Origin: Muricea muricata
Taxonomy: Eukaryota > Cnidaria > Anthozoa > Malacalcyonacea > Plexauridae
NCBI GenBank assembly: GCA_963855995.1
Contig: OY979721.1
Coordinates: 4,746,195-4,810,194 of the forward strand
Direction: 5' to 3'
DNA length: 64,000 bases
The translations under genes and the position numbers were made by a program. The notes below the pieces were generated by a model. The model had not been told where the DNA came from and did no database searches. It worked only from the letters and a program-made list of their open reading frames with translations. This document shows positions 46,681 to 57,777 of the stretch, piece by piece. Within the stretch, counting starts at the first letter, position 1, and every line of letters begins with the position of its first letter.

Positions 46681-46935
46681 CTGTTGTTATGTACTTAGGT
46701 GAAAATGATGTTTGTGGTTTTACTCTGAGTCTATAACGACACCAGGCAAGCTAAACACATGCCTGACCAAGGTGGGAATTGAACCTACAGTAAGACCTTT
46801 AAAATGCTAACCCAATGCTCTGGCAATTGAGCTACGCGGTCAGATCGGTTCAAGTGTGTGATATTTCGAAACTGAGTCTAGTTCCTTCGAACGTAATGTC
46901 AAGTGCAATCATTATTTTTATGTATGTAGCTATAC
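46681..46935 (-). mobile_element. tRNA-Ala-like SINE
   Basis: On the minus strand, 46841-46764 folds as a tRNA-like domain: A box TAGCTCAATTGCCAGAGC with a perfect GCTC/GAGC D stem, an anticodon loop TTAGCAT (anticodon AGC, Ala), and B box GGTTCAATTCC. The acceptor stem (GACC.../...GGTC) is partly mismatched, so it is not a functional tRNA. Conserved non-tRNA sequence on both sides (GTACTTAGGTGAAAATGATG; ACTGAGTCTAGTTCCTTCGA) recurs at 36196-36450, the pattern expected of a SINE family. Confidence 0.6.
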
Positions 46936-47491
46936 ATAACTATGTAACACATTAAGTCATTTGTCCCATTTCCACAAGGAACGGTTATCTTACACTTTAT
47001 CTAATAATGTTCAGACTATTATATAGTATTACGGTAATTTCATACACATAGCTTGTCTTAAAAGCTGGAAAAACGAGCTCAGATAATAGACCTTTTAAAA
47101 GGCTTTGTTAAAATTGCAACATTGTTACGCCAAACCGCAGGGAGTCACCTTAATGGCAAACTCGAACGGGCACACAGATATTACATCTCACCACGTCCAA
47201 ACTAGGGCCTTGTACGTTTTTACTTTTGCTCGCGAATGTTTGAAAAAGGAGTCGAGCATAACAGGATGCCAGTAAGCTTCGAGTCACAAATGTTTTTTAA
47301 TGCTTACACGACAATAATGTTAACGCGCATATTGTCAGGATAAATTGCACAGCATGCAATCTCCTTAAAACACTCGGTTCGAAAAACACTGCAGCAGGGG
47401 AGCTTACCACAAGAATGGCTTAAATTGAACAGACATGCCCTTGCAATCATGTTCGCAATATATTGATGTTGCATGTATTCATGTTAAATAC
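46936..47491. other. No gene recognised
   Basis: Flanks the exon at 47492-47701 on its downstream side (minus strand). No convincing next exon was found. Confidence 0.35.
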
Positions 47492-47701
47492 CTACAGCGA
47501 TTGGACTTTTGAATTGGGCAAGTTTTCGTCGTAGTTTACAATGTTGTTTACACTCAGCGCAATTTTCGTCTTTTGACGGATGTGAAGAAGTGGTTCCGTG
47601 ATGAATGTTCTGATAAGGGAACGCGTAGAAGGAAACGTCAGAAATTTGCAATTCGTCTACGTTTTCGCAAACACTAGAAGATAGAATCGCCTCTGCCGTG
47701 C
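47492..47701 (-). CDS. Internal coding exon of an unrecognised gene, 69 codons
   Basis: Bounded by a good acceptor (TATAAATTTACAG before 47701) and donor (GTATTT after 47492), open throughout on the minus strand with coding-like composition. The frame begins with the last two bases of a codon and ends with one base, so it is an internal exon. It encodes an acidic then cysteine/histidine-rich stretch (VCENVDELQISDVSFYAFPY, DENCAECKQHCKLRRKL). The spaced cysteines (CAECKQHC) could be a metal or disulfide knot, which is inference. No family is recognised and I found no partner exons with confidence; they may lie within large repeat-filled introns on either side. Confidence 0.45.
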
Positions 47702-48035
47702 CTGTAAATTTATAGAGAAAAACCCCCTTATAAACTGATATCCATAATAGTGCATACAAGGCACATATCTCAAACCTTAAATCAATTTTGACGGAATTCT
47801 GTTTGTAATTATTGCGTAAACATGTTTTTAATTAAAAAATGCAAGTAAGTTGTTTGTTTATACTTCATGCTTGTTATGTTAGGTCTGCTTAAGGTTACCG
47901 CAACTTCTTGAAATACGTTGCAACATCAGACCGAACAGCTGTCGTTGTAAAATCGTTGACGCAAACTTGAATATGTCATACTACAGGATTACTTTTATGT
48001 GTTTACGTTGGTGTTTTAGCTGTAATGACCACGCA
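47702..48035. other. No gene recognised
   Basis: AT-rich sequence upstream of the orphan exon on the minus strand. Nothing supportable seen. Confidence 0.35.
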
Positions 48036-48540
48036 TACCTTCATTAGTTCTAAGCTGTTCTTCCCAAAGGTCCAGTAAGAACAGTTCCGTACTATATACC
48101 ACTACCTAGTGTAAACAGAGTTAGTGTGTAACTGACTTTAACTGGGTAACTGTAAGTGACTCCTGTGGTAACACTACCGTATCAATAAGAGCTGACCCTT
48201 ACTGGACCCTTAGGAAGAACCATTTGGTACTGGTAGAGCTATACAATATAAGTACAGTTAGTTTAGCTAGGTTTCCTCTTGTAGTAAAGCAGTGTTATCA
48301 TATAGAAGCCGAGAAAACCTAACTTAAACTAATTTATTTATACTGGATATCTCCATCAGTTCTAAACTGTTCTACCAAGAGGTCCAGTAAGGAACATCTC
48401 TTATTAATTCAGTGTTACCATAGAAAGAAACCTAAACTAAACTAAACTAAATTTAGGTATGCTTCATAGCTGTATCATTTCTAAGACGTCCAGTAAGCAT
48501 CATCTTCTATTGATCCAGTGATAGGAAACCTGAACCAAGC
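48036..48540. repeat. ~110-bp satellite, locus 7, with internal inversion
   Basis: Forward units at about 48036-48105 and 48305-48540 (AAACTGTTCTACCAAGAGGTC, GGAACATCTCTTATTAATTC) flank reverse units at about 48110-48300 (ATCAATAAGAGCTGACCC, GGTTTCCTCTTGTAG). The array has been inverted or assembled from opposing copies. Confidence 0.7.
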
Positions 48541-48548
48541 TACATTAA

Positions 48549-48757
48549 TAATATAAAGAAATATAAAACATTTTCCGTGTTGATATACAGTTATATCAAC
48601 ACGAGTGGAAATTGGAAAAACGAGAAATTGTGTGGAAACACGACGCCCGCAGGGCGGAGTGTTTTCACACAATTTCGAGTTTTTCCAATTTTCACGAGTG
48701 TTGATATAACTGTATATCAATACGGAAAAAATGTTTTATATTTCTTTTATAATATAG
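48549..48757. mobile_element. Near-perfect 209-bp foldback
   Basis: Arms of about 95-100 bp (AAAACATTTTCCGTGTTGAT; ACAGTTATATCAACACGAG; AATTGGAAAAACGAGAAATT) meet at a GC-rich apex CGCCCGCAGGGCG. A partial related copy follows at 48790-48870 (TTTTCCGTGTTGGCATAGAG; TTATATCAACACGG), and a more decayed one near 54470-54575. Overlapping ORFs on both strands are palindrome artefacts. Confidence 0.88.
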
Positions 48758-49374
48758 CACAAAGAACTTCAACAGAAGAGTGGCGGGAAATTTTCCGTGT
48801 TGGCATAGAGTTATATCAACACGGCTCTTAGCCAATCAGCGTTCAGAATTTACATATGCTATATTATAATTACTCATCGATCAGTTATATACACCGTACT
48901 TCCTGTAGAGGTCGGTTAAGAATGTTTACCTACAGAAAATCAGAGTGCCTGCGGACAAAATCTGTTAATTACAGTTGGCAGGGGCAAATTGGAGTAATCT
49001 TCCCGCATGCATGCGGTCAAGCAATAATGGGACAATTTGCTCAGTATCAGAAGTGAAAGACAGACGAGCTAACCACTGTATTACAAATATTTCAGTCATT
49101 ACTAAAAACAAACGAGTAGAAAATCCGTTGTTGCAATTTTCGGTCGATAAAAGAAACAACAAATAGAATTTTATTAAAAATATAAATGGAAAATGGCGGA
49201 TTATGAAGAAACTCTTATCAAGACGAATCAACTTGTTTTTTAGCTAGCATAATTTTTCCTGCAGACTGGCTGTCGGAACGAACCTCTCAGTTCATCTTCA
49301 GGGTATGTATAAAATCTTATACCCATGTGGAACAAGCTAATAGGCGAGATGCCTGGAGGCCCTTTAAGTGAAGA

Positions 49375-49568
49375 TCATGCTCTGTGACACGCCATGAATA
49401 CTGCGTATTTGATCCATTTAAATACAATCATTTGGCAGTCCCCTGCTGTATGACGCTGTCGAGTATTATTCTCACATACAAATGCTAACGTCAAACGATT
49501 TAAGTGTATAACTGCGTTGAAACCGCCGGTACATGTTGGTGTACGCACTTCTGTAACTGGCCCTACAT
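49375..49568 (-). CDS. Possible terminal exon, unrecognised
   Basis: An open stretch follows an acceptor-like TTGCAAACAG at 49569 and ends at TGA 49375-49377, encoding about 63 residues (VGPVTEVRTPTCTGGFN ... NNTRQRHTAGDCQMIVF). Composition is mildly coding-like. No domain is recognised. It could be chance, or a 3' exon of the gene that owns another minus-strand exon upstream. Confidence 0.2.
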
Positions 49569-49894
49569 CTGTTTGCAATTGGTGAATTACTTTGGCAAGA
49601 GAAATAGATTGGACGGGGCATTTTGAAATGAGGAAAAAGAATTTGAAAGGGAATATCAGTAGATAGTGGAGGTAAAATTAAAATGTCTTTCCAACGAAGC
49701 AACCCAAGCACGCCTATAATTGATATATTGAGCGACTAAATGCTGAGAATACTAAATATACTCTGATATGTTTCATGCATTGACAAAGTGCATATAGTGC
49801 ATTTTTTTTTCATAACTGACCCATTATAGTATCATAGTATTTTCATGAGTTTTCCGGTATGAGTAAAAGTATTTAGTTTACAATACTGAATCAA

Positions 49895-50420
49895 TTAACC
49901 TTGCTCGACCTCCATGAAGAACATTTTGAAACCGATAAAGTTATACGCATCCATATCCAGACTAAGCAGAGTTAGTTTAGTTTAGTATATACTGAAAGAT
50001 GATCTTTATTGGACTCCAGGAAGAACAGCATAAAATTGATAGGGCTATGATATCAAGAATAATTAACGTTTGTTAAGTTTAAGTTTTCTCTCGTAGTACA
50101 CTGCATGGATCAATTAGAGATGATTTTAATGGACTCGCAGGAAGAACAGTTCAGATAGCCAGGACGAATAATGTAAGTTGTGTATAGTTTAGGTTTCCTT
50201 CTGCAGTAACACTGGATCAATAAGAAATTATCCTCACCAGACCTGTAGGAAAACAGTTAATCAGAACTCATAGAGCTGTAAAAAAGTTAGTTTTTTAAGG
50301 TTTCCTCCTACAGCACTGCATGGATGAATAAGAGATAATTTTTGGTGGATCTCTACAGAAAAACCGATAAAGCTATATCCAGTATACAATATCATTAAGT
50401 CAGTTTACATTTAATGTTAA
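49895..50420 (-). repeat. ~110-bp satellite, locus 8
   Basis: Reverse-orientation units with GGACTCCAGGAAGAACAG, AGTTTAGGTTTCCTTCTGCA, GTAACACTGGATCAATAAGA and ATGATTTTAATGGACTCGCA. Decays toward the right. Confidence 0.75.
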
Positions 50421-51568
50421 GTACATTGCTTTCTTTAGTCCATGAATGCAAATTAAGTCTTTTATAATTACAATACATATGGCAACGACACATAGAGATT
50501 CGTCAAACCACTGAAAGATACAGACGATACGACAAAGATAACGCTAAATGATTTGTACGCTAAATAATACCCTCCGGACGATTTTTAATATGCTTGCAGG
50601 ACACACATAAAAATTTACTCTGAAAAATATAAAACCATATATTACTTACAAATCTATCTACGTTAGATTTCGTGGAGGTACGAGAGTCTCGTCTAAGGCT
50701 ATTTATATTATGATACGTATAACGTACAAGAGTTTTTTGTGCTTTGTTGATTTTACTTGAATTAATATGTGATATAGAAGATTCTTAGTCTATACCGAAA
50801 GCTTGGATGGATTCATTGCTAAAAATTTTGTATTTTGCGGAGACATATGTGAACTATACATACCTCATATATGATATATACTATAAGATTTACTTTAACA
50901 GTTTGAAAGTTCAAAGTTATATAAAAGCGAATTCTGTTTTTGATTTCTTTTGCATATTTACAGACTTAAATCTAAAAATGATATAATTTTAAATGTTTAA
51001 AATTGCTGCTAAAATTTCGTACAACTAACGGATGTATAAAGCTAATTACAAATAAGGCTGTATTCGAAATGTGTATTTAATAAGTTTTGCCAGCATTTGC
51101 CACTCGATTTTCTACTTCCATAAAACATACAAAATGAGTGCTAGGTGATTATTGTGCGAGAAGATATGCGTATGAAATTGTTATTATATAACTGTTCTTG
51201 TTTGTGTATTGAAACTATGACTGACGTAAATAGATGTTAATTGCATACTTGCACAATTTCAAAAGATCCATGCTGGCCGCGAGCATCAAATGGATTGATT
51301 GAGTTGTTCTATTATACTATATCACATTCGCTATTTTAAAAATTTTGCGGAGGCGTGAACTGAAGACTATTAAGATATATGCGAGAAATGAAGGCAGAGC
51401 AAGAACTTAGATTTCTAAACAGTTCTAGTAAGTTAAACAAATAGTTCTACTTTGTTTCCATACCAACTAAGTAAAAAAGTGGTCAACACTTTTGTTTACA
51501 CTTCGTTTGATTGTTAAATCCATTTGATTGGCCTTCATTTTGTCACGTGATCTTTCATCACTACAAAC
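50421..51568. other. No gene recognised
   Basis: Very AT-rich, stop-dense sequence on both strands. No element ends or exons seen. Confidence 0.45.
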
Positions 51569-51632
51569 TTCCCAACGAAGGGCCTTCGCTCGAAACGTCG
51601 ATTTTTACTTTATCGTTTCAGGTAGTGAAAGA
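51569..51632 (+). repeat. GAAACGTCG stem-loop repeat
   Basis: CGAAGGGCCTTCGCTCGAAA then CGTCGATTTTTACTTTATCG and TTTCAGGTAGTGAAAGAA. CGAAGGGCCTTCG is a perfect 13-base self-complementary core. Copies occur at 51917-51983 and inverted at 39971-40030. Confidence 0.7.
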
Positions 51633-51916
51633 ATCTAAATCTTTCGTGACTGCATGAACTACCTGCACTGGCAAAGTTAGTTCGCTTTCTCGCTGGTCGA
51701 AAGCAAGCTTACAGTACTATATTGCTAACAATGGAAAGAATTAAAAAATGTTTAGTGCGGAAATTGTATGAACCTTTGTTGGAAGTAGAATAGATTTTGA
51801 TTTTTTATGACAATTGTATATTTCCATACAATGGAAAGTGTCTGGTGAATCGTATGACAGCATTTTCTACACTATGGATTTTCAATTTTTCAGTGTTTAT
51901 GTATGGCGCTATACTA

Positions 51917-51983
51917 ACTTCCCGACGAAGGACCTTTTCTGACTTTGCTCGAAATGCCGAATTCTATTTATATCGTTTCAGGG
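51917..51983 (+). repeat. GAAACGTCG stem-loop repeat, diverged
   Basis: CCCGACGAAGGACCTTTTCT then GCTCGAAATGCCGAATTCTA and TATATCGTTTCAGG; an insertion separates the stem from the GCTCGAAA word compared with 51569. Confidence 0.6.
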
Positions 51984-52689
51984 GGTTTTTGTGCAAATGT
52001 ATGGGCGTCTAGATATCATTTAAAGGTATTCAGAGAATGTACGCTGTCTGTACGCACTTAAAAACGCGTACTATTAAAAACAGATACTTTTTTCAAGCAT
52101 ATGGAAATCAGCCGGCGTCTCGGTCAGGCAGCCCTCCAACCGTCTTTTGACGGTGATCTTAAATGGCGTTTGGAGGGCTGATTGTCATGTTTACTCTCGC
52201 TAGGAAGCTTGTAAACTATGCATTTATAGACTAACCTAGATGGTTACTGCCATTGACAGGTGTGATATTCCAGTACATGGTTTATAATATAACGTTTTAA
52301 AAATAAAGCACACAAAATGTCGATTAGGGCTTCAAATCATGTATCTTTTGAATCTTTTGATCTTATGGCACAAAAACGGCAAGATGTAATTGCATGAAAT
52401 CTAATTTTTGGTCGACAAGTCAGCAGCTGTTTTGCTTCAAGATATACAAAAATGACGTATTGCGTTTTTTTTTTGCAATGTATTAACCATTACTTTTTCA
52501 AATAAGAATATCAACATTCAAGTAGTCCCCTACTGAACTTAGTTTTCATTGCAAAATCGTTTTTGTGATAAAGTCAAGAACAGAAATCCGGAAAAATTGT
52601 TTTCTGAGTTTGATTTGTCATGAAGTTTAACTGCTTGAAAGTTAACTAAATCCATCCTCCTAATTCTTGAAAAAACTTATGTCAGAAAG
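51984..52689. other. No gene recognised
   Basis: CAGCCCTCCAAC near 52128 and GTTTGGAGGGCTG near 52168 form a short hairpin. Otherwise AT-rich sequence upstream of the GPCR. Confidence 0.4.
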
Positions 52690-52945
52690 TTGCATGATGC
52701 AGCAGGCTTGTTGCCTTGCAGTCATCTTTCACTGATGATGACAAGTCTGCTGCAAGTTGTCAACAGGCTTGAAGCATGTTGTTTGTCAAGACCTTTACCC
52801 TTAAACTTAATGTAAGCTGTATCAACAACTTGCAACATGTCTGCAAACATCAAGTTGCATCAAGTCCGATTTTAAGAGTCTTGATAAAGCCTGCAACAGG
52901 ATTGATAAAATCTTGATGACAATCCACTTAAATCTGCAAGTCTGT
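52690..52945 (+). repeat. CAAGTTG-type dispersed repeat upstream of the GPCR
   Basis: Recurrent words TGCTGCAAGTTGTCAACAGG, CAACAACTTGCAACATGTC and CATCAAGTTGCATCAAGTC in both orientations; similar to 36950-37115 and 59010-59060. It may lie in a 5' UTR intron of the receptor gene. Confidence 0.45.
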
Positions 52946-53020
52946 GGTGTCTCTGTCTGTATGGTGTAAGTTCACCACATAATGAGTTAAATTTTCTTTC
53001 AATCTTTTAACAGATAACAG

Positions 53021-56000
53021 ATGGATCTATCAAACATCACCACACCACCACCTTTCACGCCTACTACCTTAAATCCCAACATTACCCTCAACTCCACAGG
53101 TCCCACCACTCCTAACCTTTTAACTCTCACCTACGTCGGCATTTTGGTCTGCATCATCACATTCGCATTGCTAGGCAACCTAGTCGTGATCATAGTGTTC
53201 CTATTTGACCGAAAACTCAGGGTATCCTCAAGCTATTACATATTCAGTCTTGCTGTCGCTGATATCATCACAGCTGCACTGGTAATTTTATTTTTTTTAG
53301 TCAGGGGCAAAGTTAGAGAGTTAATTGGGTGAGGGTAGGTTTTCGTTGAATATTTTGTTCTTAATATGGTTGATTTCAAACGAAATTACTCAATACTAGT
53401 GATTGACCGATAATCGGTATCGGTATCGGGCCGATATTTGCCATATCGGTAGACAATCGGTATCGGTAGTTTTGTACATATTTACCGATTGTGTGAAACC
53501 GATAGTTGAGAAAATTCACGTTGTACAAATTATATGCATAGCGCGTGCACGTACAAGCGCTTGTGTCCGGCGATTTTCTATAAAAAATTGAAAATGAAAT
53601 ATGAAATTTGAACCTTAGAACGCTTGCTTCTTATGTGCGTGCAGAGCAAGTACACGTGCAATTGATCCAATGAACCATTCATTGGATCAATTGCACGTAT
53701 ACTTGCTATGACTAGAAGTTACTATCGCAAGAAAAGTGCTGCCGTACGATCTACGCCTTGATTACACTAATCTTTTAACATAATTTTACACACAGTCACA
53801 CACTGTATGAATGAATTTAATTTGTTTAAAATAGTTGAAATTACAACGTGCTATATAGTGCACTGTGAATTACATTACTTTGTGTAATGTCATGTGATTC
53901 TTGGTGCCGATAATAATTCTAAACTGCCATTAAACATGAATAGAGTCATACTATTATTTCAGTCTTCAAGACGTCATGAAGGAAATATGTCCTTCAAGGT
54001 GTTAGATTCTTTTTAGGTTAAGTTCTTTCTTTCAATACTAGTTCTAGGCAGTTTATGATAGTCCATTGTCTGATTTTTTGTGCAACATGTAGATGTTCCA
54101 AATTTATTTAACATGTAATCTTCATCTAATAACTTGTTAGGGTAACTTGTTAGAGTAAGCTTGGGATACAATGCTCCTGGCATCCACGATGAAGGTTGAA
54201 AAGAAGTATGGGGATTTAACCATACTGTGCTTTGAAGATTCCATCCCATTGCATAAATTATGATAAACTGAATTCCATCCATTTGGTAGATTTAAAACAT
54301 GTAGTGTCTTTTTAACTTTATAATACAGCAAAATTTCACTCTTCAATTTTGACTTAGAACCATGTTCAAATAACTCAAATGTCAACATAGGAACCTATTG
54401 CTGCTCTTTTTTAAGTTTTATTTTAATGATGTAGCTTTGTGCCATATTGTAAAAACTATAAAATATTTTTTTCTGTGTTGATATACAGTTGTACCATTAC
54501 TAGCAGAATTTGGAAGAACTCATTTCCAATTTCCACTCATGTTGTCACAATAATTTTTTCTCAACATGGAAAATAGTTTATTTTTTGTAAATAGAAAGTT
54601 AACGTTACTTTAAAAAGTATTTGAAGTCAATACTTTTATTCATTAAATGTTTGCAAAGTTGAGTAAATTATGTACTTGTTGCAACAAGTGTGATTTTGGG
54701 CAACTGCCATGGGGAAAATGTTTATATTTCATAAATAAAAAGTCATTATAAAGTATTAGTGAGGGGCTCTGCTGACATCAGGTTGATTTTTTAAAAGAAA
54801 TTAATTGGGCAGAACATGAATATATGGATGGTTCTATAGCTGATATGTTTGTAATATTTTTACTTTGGGGTCTACAGCTGACACTTTCTAAAAGAAATTA
54901 ATTGCACAGAACTTGAATATTTAATCCCTACCCTAACAACTCTGAGTCCTCCAGATAGTGCTTTGATAGCACAATTAAAATGGCTTTCTGAATAATGCAT
55001 TGCAGTGCAAAATCTTTAATTTAAGAAAGCAAATAGATGTCTTTTAAAAAATAGACTTACATAGCCGGGGGCCAATTTGTGTTTATTCTGCTAAAATTTC
55101 TCATCTTGATTATGTCATCTTTATTCAGTAATTTTCAATTGACATTGTCAATACATTCTAGCCCTAGGAAAATGTGCATGTGGACATATTTTTTTATAAT
55201 TGTAGACTGAAATTTTAATCAAAGTTATCCACATTTGAAATCAGAATCAGCAATTACACTTGCTTGTATCTGCTAGGGACTCAGGGTAAAACCATGACTT
55301 TACCCTAAGGAAATGTCGCGTTTTATCAGTATTCTTTTGCGGATGCATGTCATATATTCATTATTTTTATTAATTGAAATACGATTATTCTCTTTCACTC
55401 CCTAGGCAACGTTCTGAGCTACAAACTCAAGATATTTCGTATTTCTATTATGATTCGTTGTCGCGAAATTGTGTTTGCAAATATACCAATATTTTTCACC
55501 AATGATTTTGTAGTTAAATCAGCTAGTAATAGCTAATGATAACAAAAAAATGCGAAGCGAAAGTATTTTTCTCGTGTAGTAGACTAAAAGTAGACATCGT
55601 TAACATACTACAGTTTTAATTTAACTTGAACTATAAAAATTTTTTTGTGTCCAATATCGCCTAAAACATAATCTAAAATTCAAATCAAAATGAGTGACGT
55701 CACCTTGATTTGATCAACTGATAACATTATGACGTCATTAAAAATTGGTATCGGTATCGGTATCAGGTACGAGTGATGAAAAAAAATCGGCTATCGGTAA
55801 AACCGATGTTTGCACTATCGGTCAATCACTACTCAATACACCCCCCAACACACATGCCCAATTATTGCTCAAGTTTTGCCCCATCAACTGAATGGAGTAA
55901 TGCTTTTACACAATGGTTCAGGTTTGAAAAGCAGCTTTGCATTTGCAAGTTGTGAATGTAATTTCTCTACTGTAAGATATATGAACATGTAATTCTATAT

Positions 56001-57223
56001 CAAACATATAATTCTATGTCAAACAATTACATAAGCACGTAATTCTATTTCAAACAGATAGCTGAAATGAAGAATAGTCTGTGCTCCATTTTTTTTGAAA
56101 GTTTTTCAAATTAAAAAAAAAGAACATTTGCAAGAGCTTTGCAAACATAAGTTCCTTGTACATTTGCATGGCAAATACCAACACTACATAAATTTATAAT
56201 TGCAAACTTTATGGATCAAAAGCTTTGCCATACTAAATTTATGTAGAGTTTGGCAAAGATCCTTTAAATTTTGTTGAACAGGCATTTACTAGTCCATCTC
56301 ATAACTCCAACTCTCACAAAAGTTGAAATATAAGAGCACCTGTGAAGGAGCTTTATGTGCGACATTACAAGAAATTCAATGAGTATAATAACATGACATT
56401 TTTTACCTTTAAGGTCATGACTTTTGAAGTTGATCAACTCCTGAACAATATGAAATGGCATTACAGCAAGGGATTATGTAAGGCATGGACCACCACATAC
56501 CTCTTCACTGTCCAAGTGTCGATTTTGACAACATGTCTTTCAAGCATCGACCGCTGGTATGCAATATCGCGACCTCTACAGTACAGAACAAATAGAAACA
56601 GCTTGAAACATAAGGCACTTTTGGCAATCATTCTAATATGGATATACAGTATATTATTCGCCTTGATCCCCGAGTTCGGTTGGAACCCCCCGGGAGCAAG
56701 TGTTGGTATAGAGAGCAACGTCCCATATTGCTATTTTGATATACACATTGAATACTCAGTCCTTAGTTCTGTGTTACATTTTATTCTGCCATCAATTGTA
56801 ACAGCTTCGTTCTATTACTTCATGTTCAAAGCAATGAAAACCCACACGAGCCATCGTCGGAGGATGTCCAGCAATTCTGATTACTCATATGCTCGTAATT
56901 CAATTCAAAAGCATCACCGAAAAGAACAGCGTATTAACATCCGCTTTAACGTAAACCTGGCAAAAAGCTATGCCATCATTGGTTCGTTGCTTATCCTGAC
57001 CTGGTGCCCTCACTCGATTGTGAGTATCATGCAGAATATGTGCTTGTTAAGTGGATCAAGAAATCATGGTTGTGGATGGATCATGGATATTAGTCCAAAC
57101 ACGCTAACTTTTCTGCTGCTCATTGGGTACTTTAATTCTGCTCTCAATCCCATTGTATATGTGCTACGGTTCCGACAGTTCAGACTGACTTTGAGAGAGT
57201 GGATGACTTGCAAGAAGTGTTGA
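53021..57223 (+). CDS. Class A (rhodopsin-like) GPCR, two coding exons, 356 aa
   Basis: Coding exons 53021-53281 and 56414-57223 (TGA), GT/AG junction in phase 0 within TM2. An acceptor-like TTCAATCTTTTAACAG ends 7 bp before the ATG, so a 5' UTR intron is likely. The N-terminus is Thr/Pro/Asn-rich with N-glycosylation sequons (NITT, NITL, NSTG). TM1 has GNLVV, TM2 LAVAD, the extracellular start of TM3 a Cys (KGLCKAW), TM3 ends SSIDRW in place of DRY, TM6 has TWCP, and TM7 NSALNPIVY. The third loop is basic. The tail is very short and ends CKKC, a possible palmitoylation site. Counting from the TM3 Cys, the aminergic Asp3.32 position is Tyr, arguing against a classical amine receptor. Ligand unknown; orphan, probably a cnidarian-expanded type (inference). 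Confidence 0.93.
53397..55831. mobile_element. hAT-like element in the GPCR intron, 2.4 kb
   Basis: The ends TAGTGATTGACCGA / TCGGTCAATCACTA are perfectly inverted and flanked by CTCAATAC on both sides (53389-53396 and 55832-55839), an 8-bp duplication. Subterminal ATCGGT repeats are present in both ends (CGGTATCGGTATCGGG; GGTATCGGTATCGGTATC). No transposase domain is visible. Minus-strand ORFs near 54013-54388 lack recognisable motifs. It accounts for most of the 3.1-kb intron. Confidence 0.9.
53645..53707. repeat. 63-nt hairpin inside the hAT element
   Basis: AGCAAGTACACGTGCAATTG ATCCAATGAA pairs with TTCATTGGAT CAATTGCACGTATACTTGCT: 30-nt arms with one mismatch and a 3-nt centre. Confidence 0.8.
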
Positions 57224-57777
57224 TAAAAAAACTGGGAAATGTTTGTCAGATAATGCCTGAGTCACAATCGCTAAGGCAAGCAATTAGAGTTTGTAACTTG
57301 TGAGAAGTGTCTACTAGACACAAACATTTAGAAACTTTCATAACATTATACAACACTGTAAACCTTCAATTATAAGCCTCCTTCTTTTTACTTTACTTTT
57401 TTAAATTGTTGGCTGATCATTGTTTGAAGTCCAACATGCAGTTGTGATGCAATATCATTGTTACAACTGCTGAACTTCTAACATTCTTGCAATGTCATGA
57501 AAGCATCAGACTTTAGGCCATTCCAAATTAGACTTTAGTTTCCCGTCCGCACATCTTTTGAAATACGTGTGGGTGGGCAATCCATTTCCATTATCAGTTT
57601 TCGAGGGATTTTTTATAACCATTTCATACTCATATTCATAATTTTAATATAAATATAAATATGCACCTTTGCAAAACTCTTGCAGCTCAACGGTTTTCTT
57701 AAAAAGAAACACAATACTTCAAATTACAAGTCAAACATTGAAATTCATAATTGTATTTTATATATCTATATAAAGTT
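57224..57777. other. 3' flank / 3' UTR of the GPCR
   Basis: AT-rich; no consensus AATAAA close behind the stop. Nothing else recognised before the TTAA-flanked MITE. Confidence 0.35.

Noticed and set aside
46764-46841. Functional tRNA-Ala gene
   Set aside because: Acceptor and T stems have mismatches and flanking sequence is repeated elsewhere, so a SINE head is more likely.
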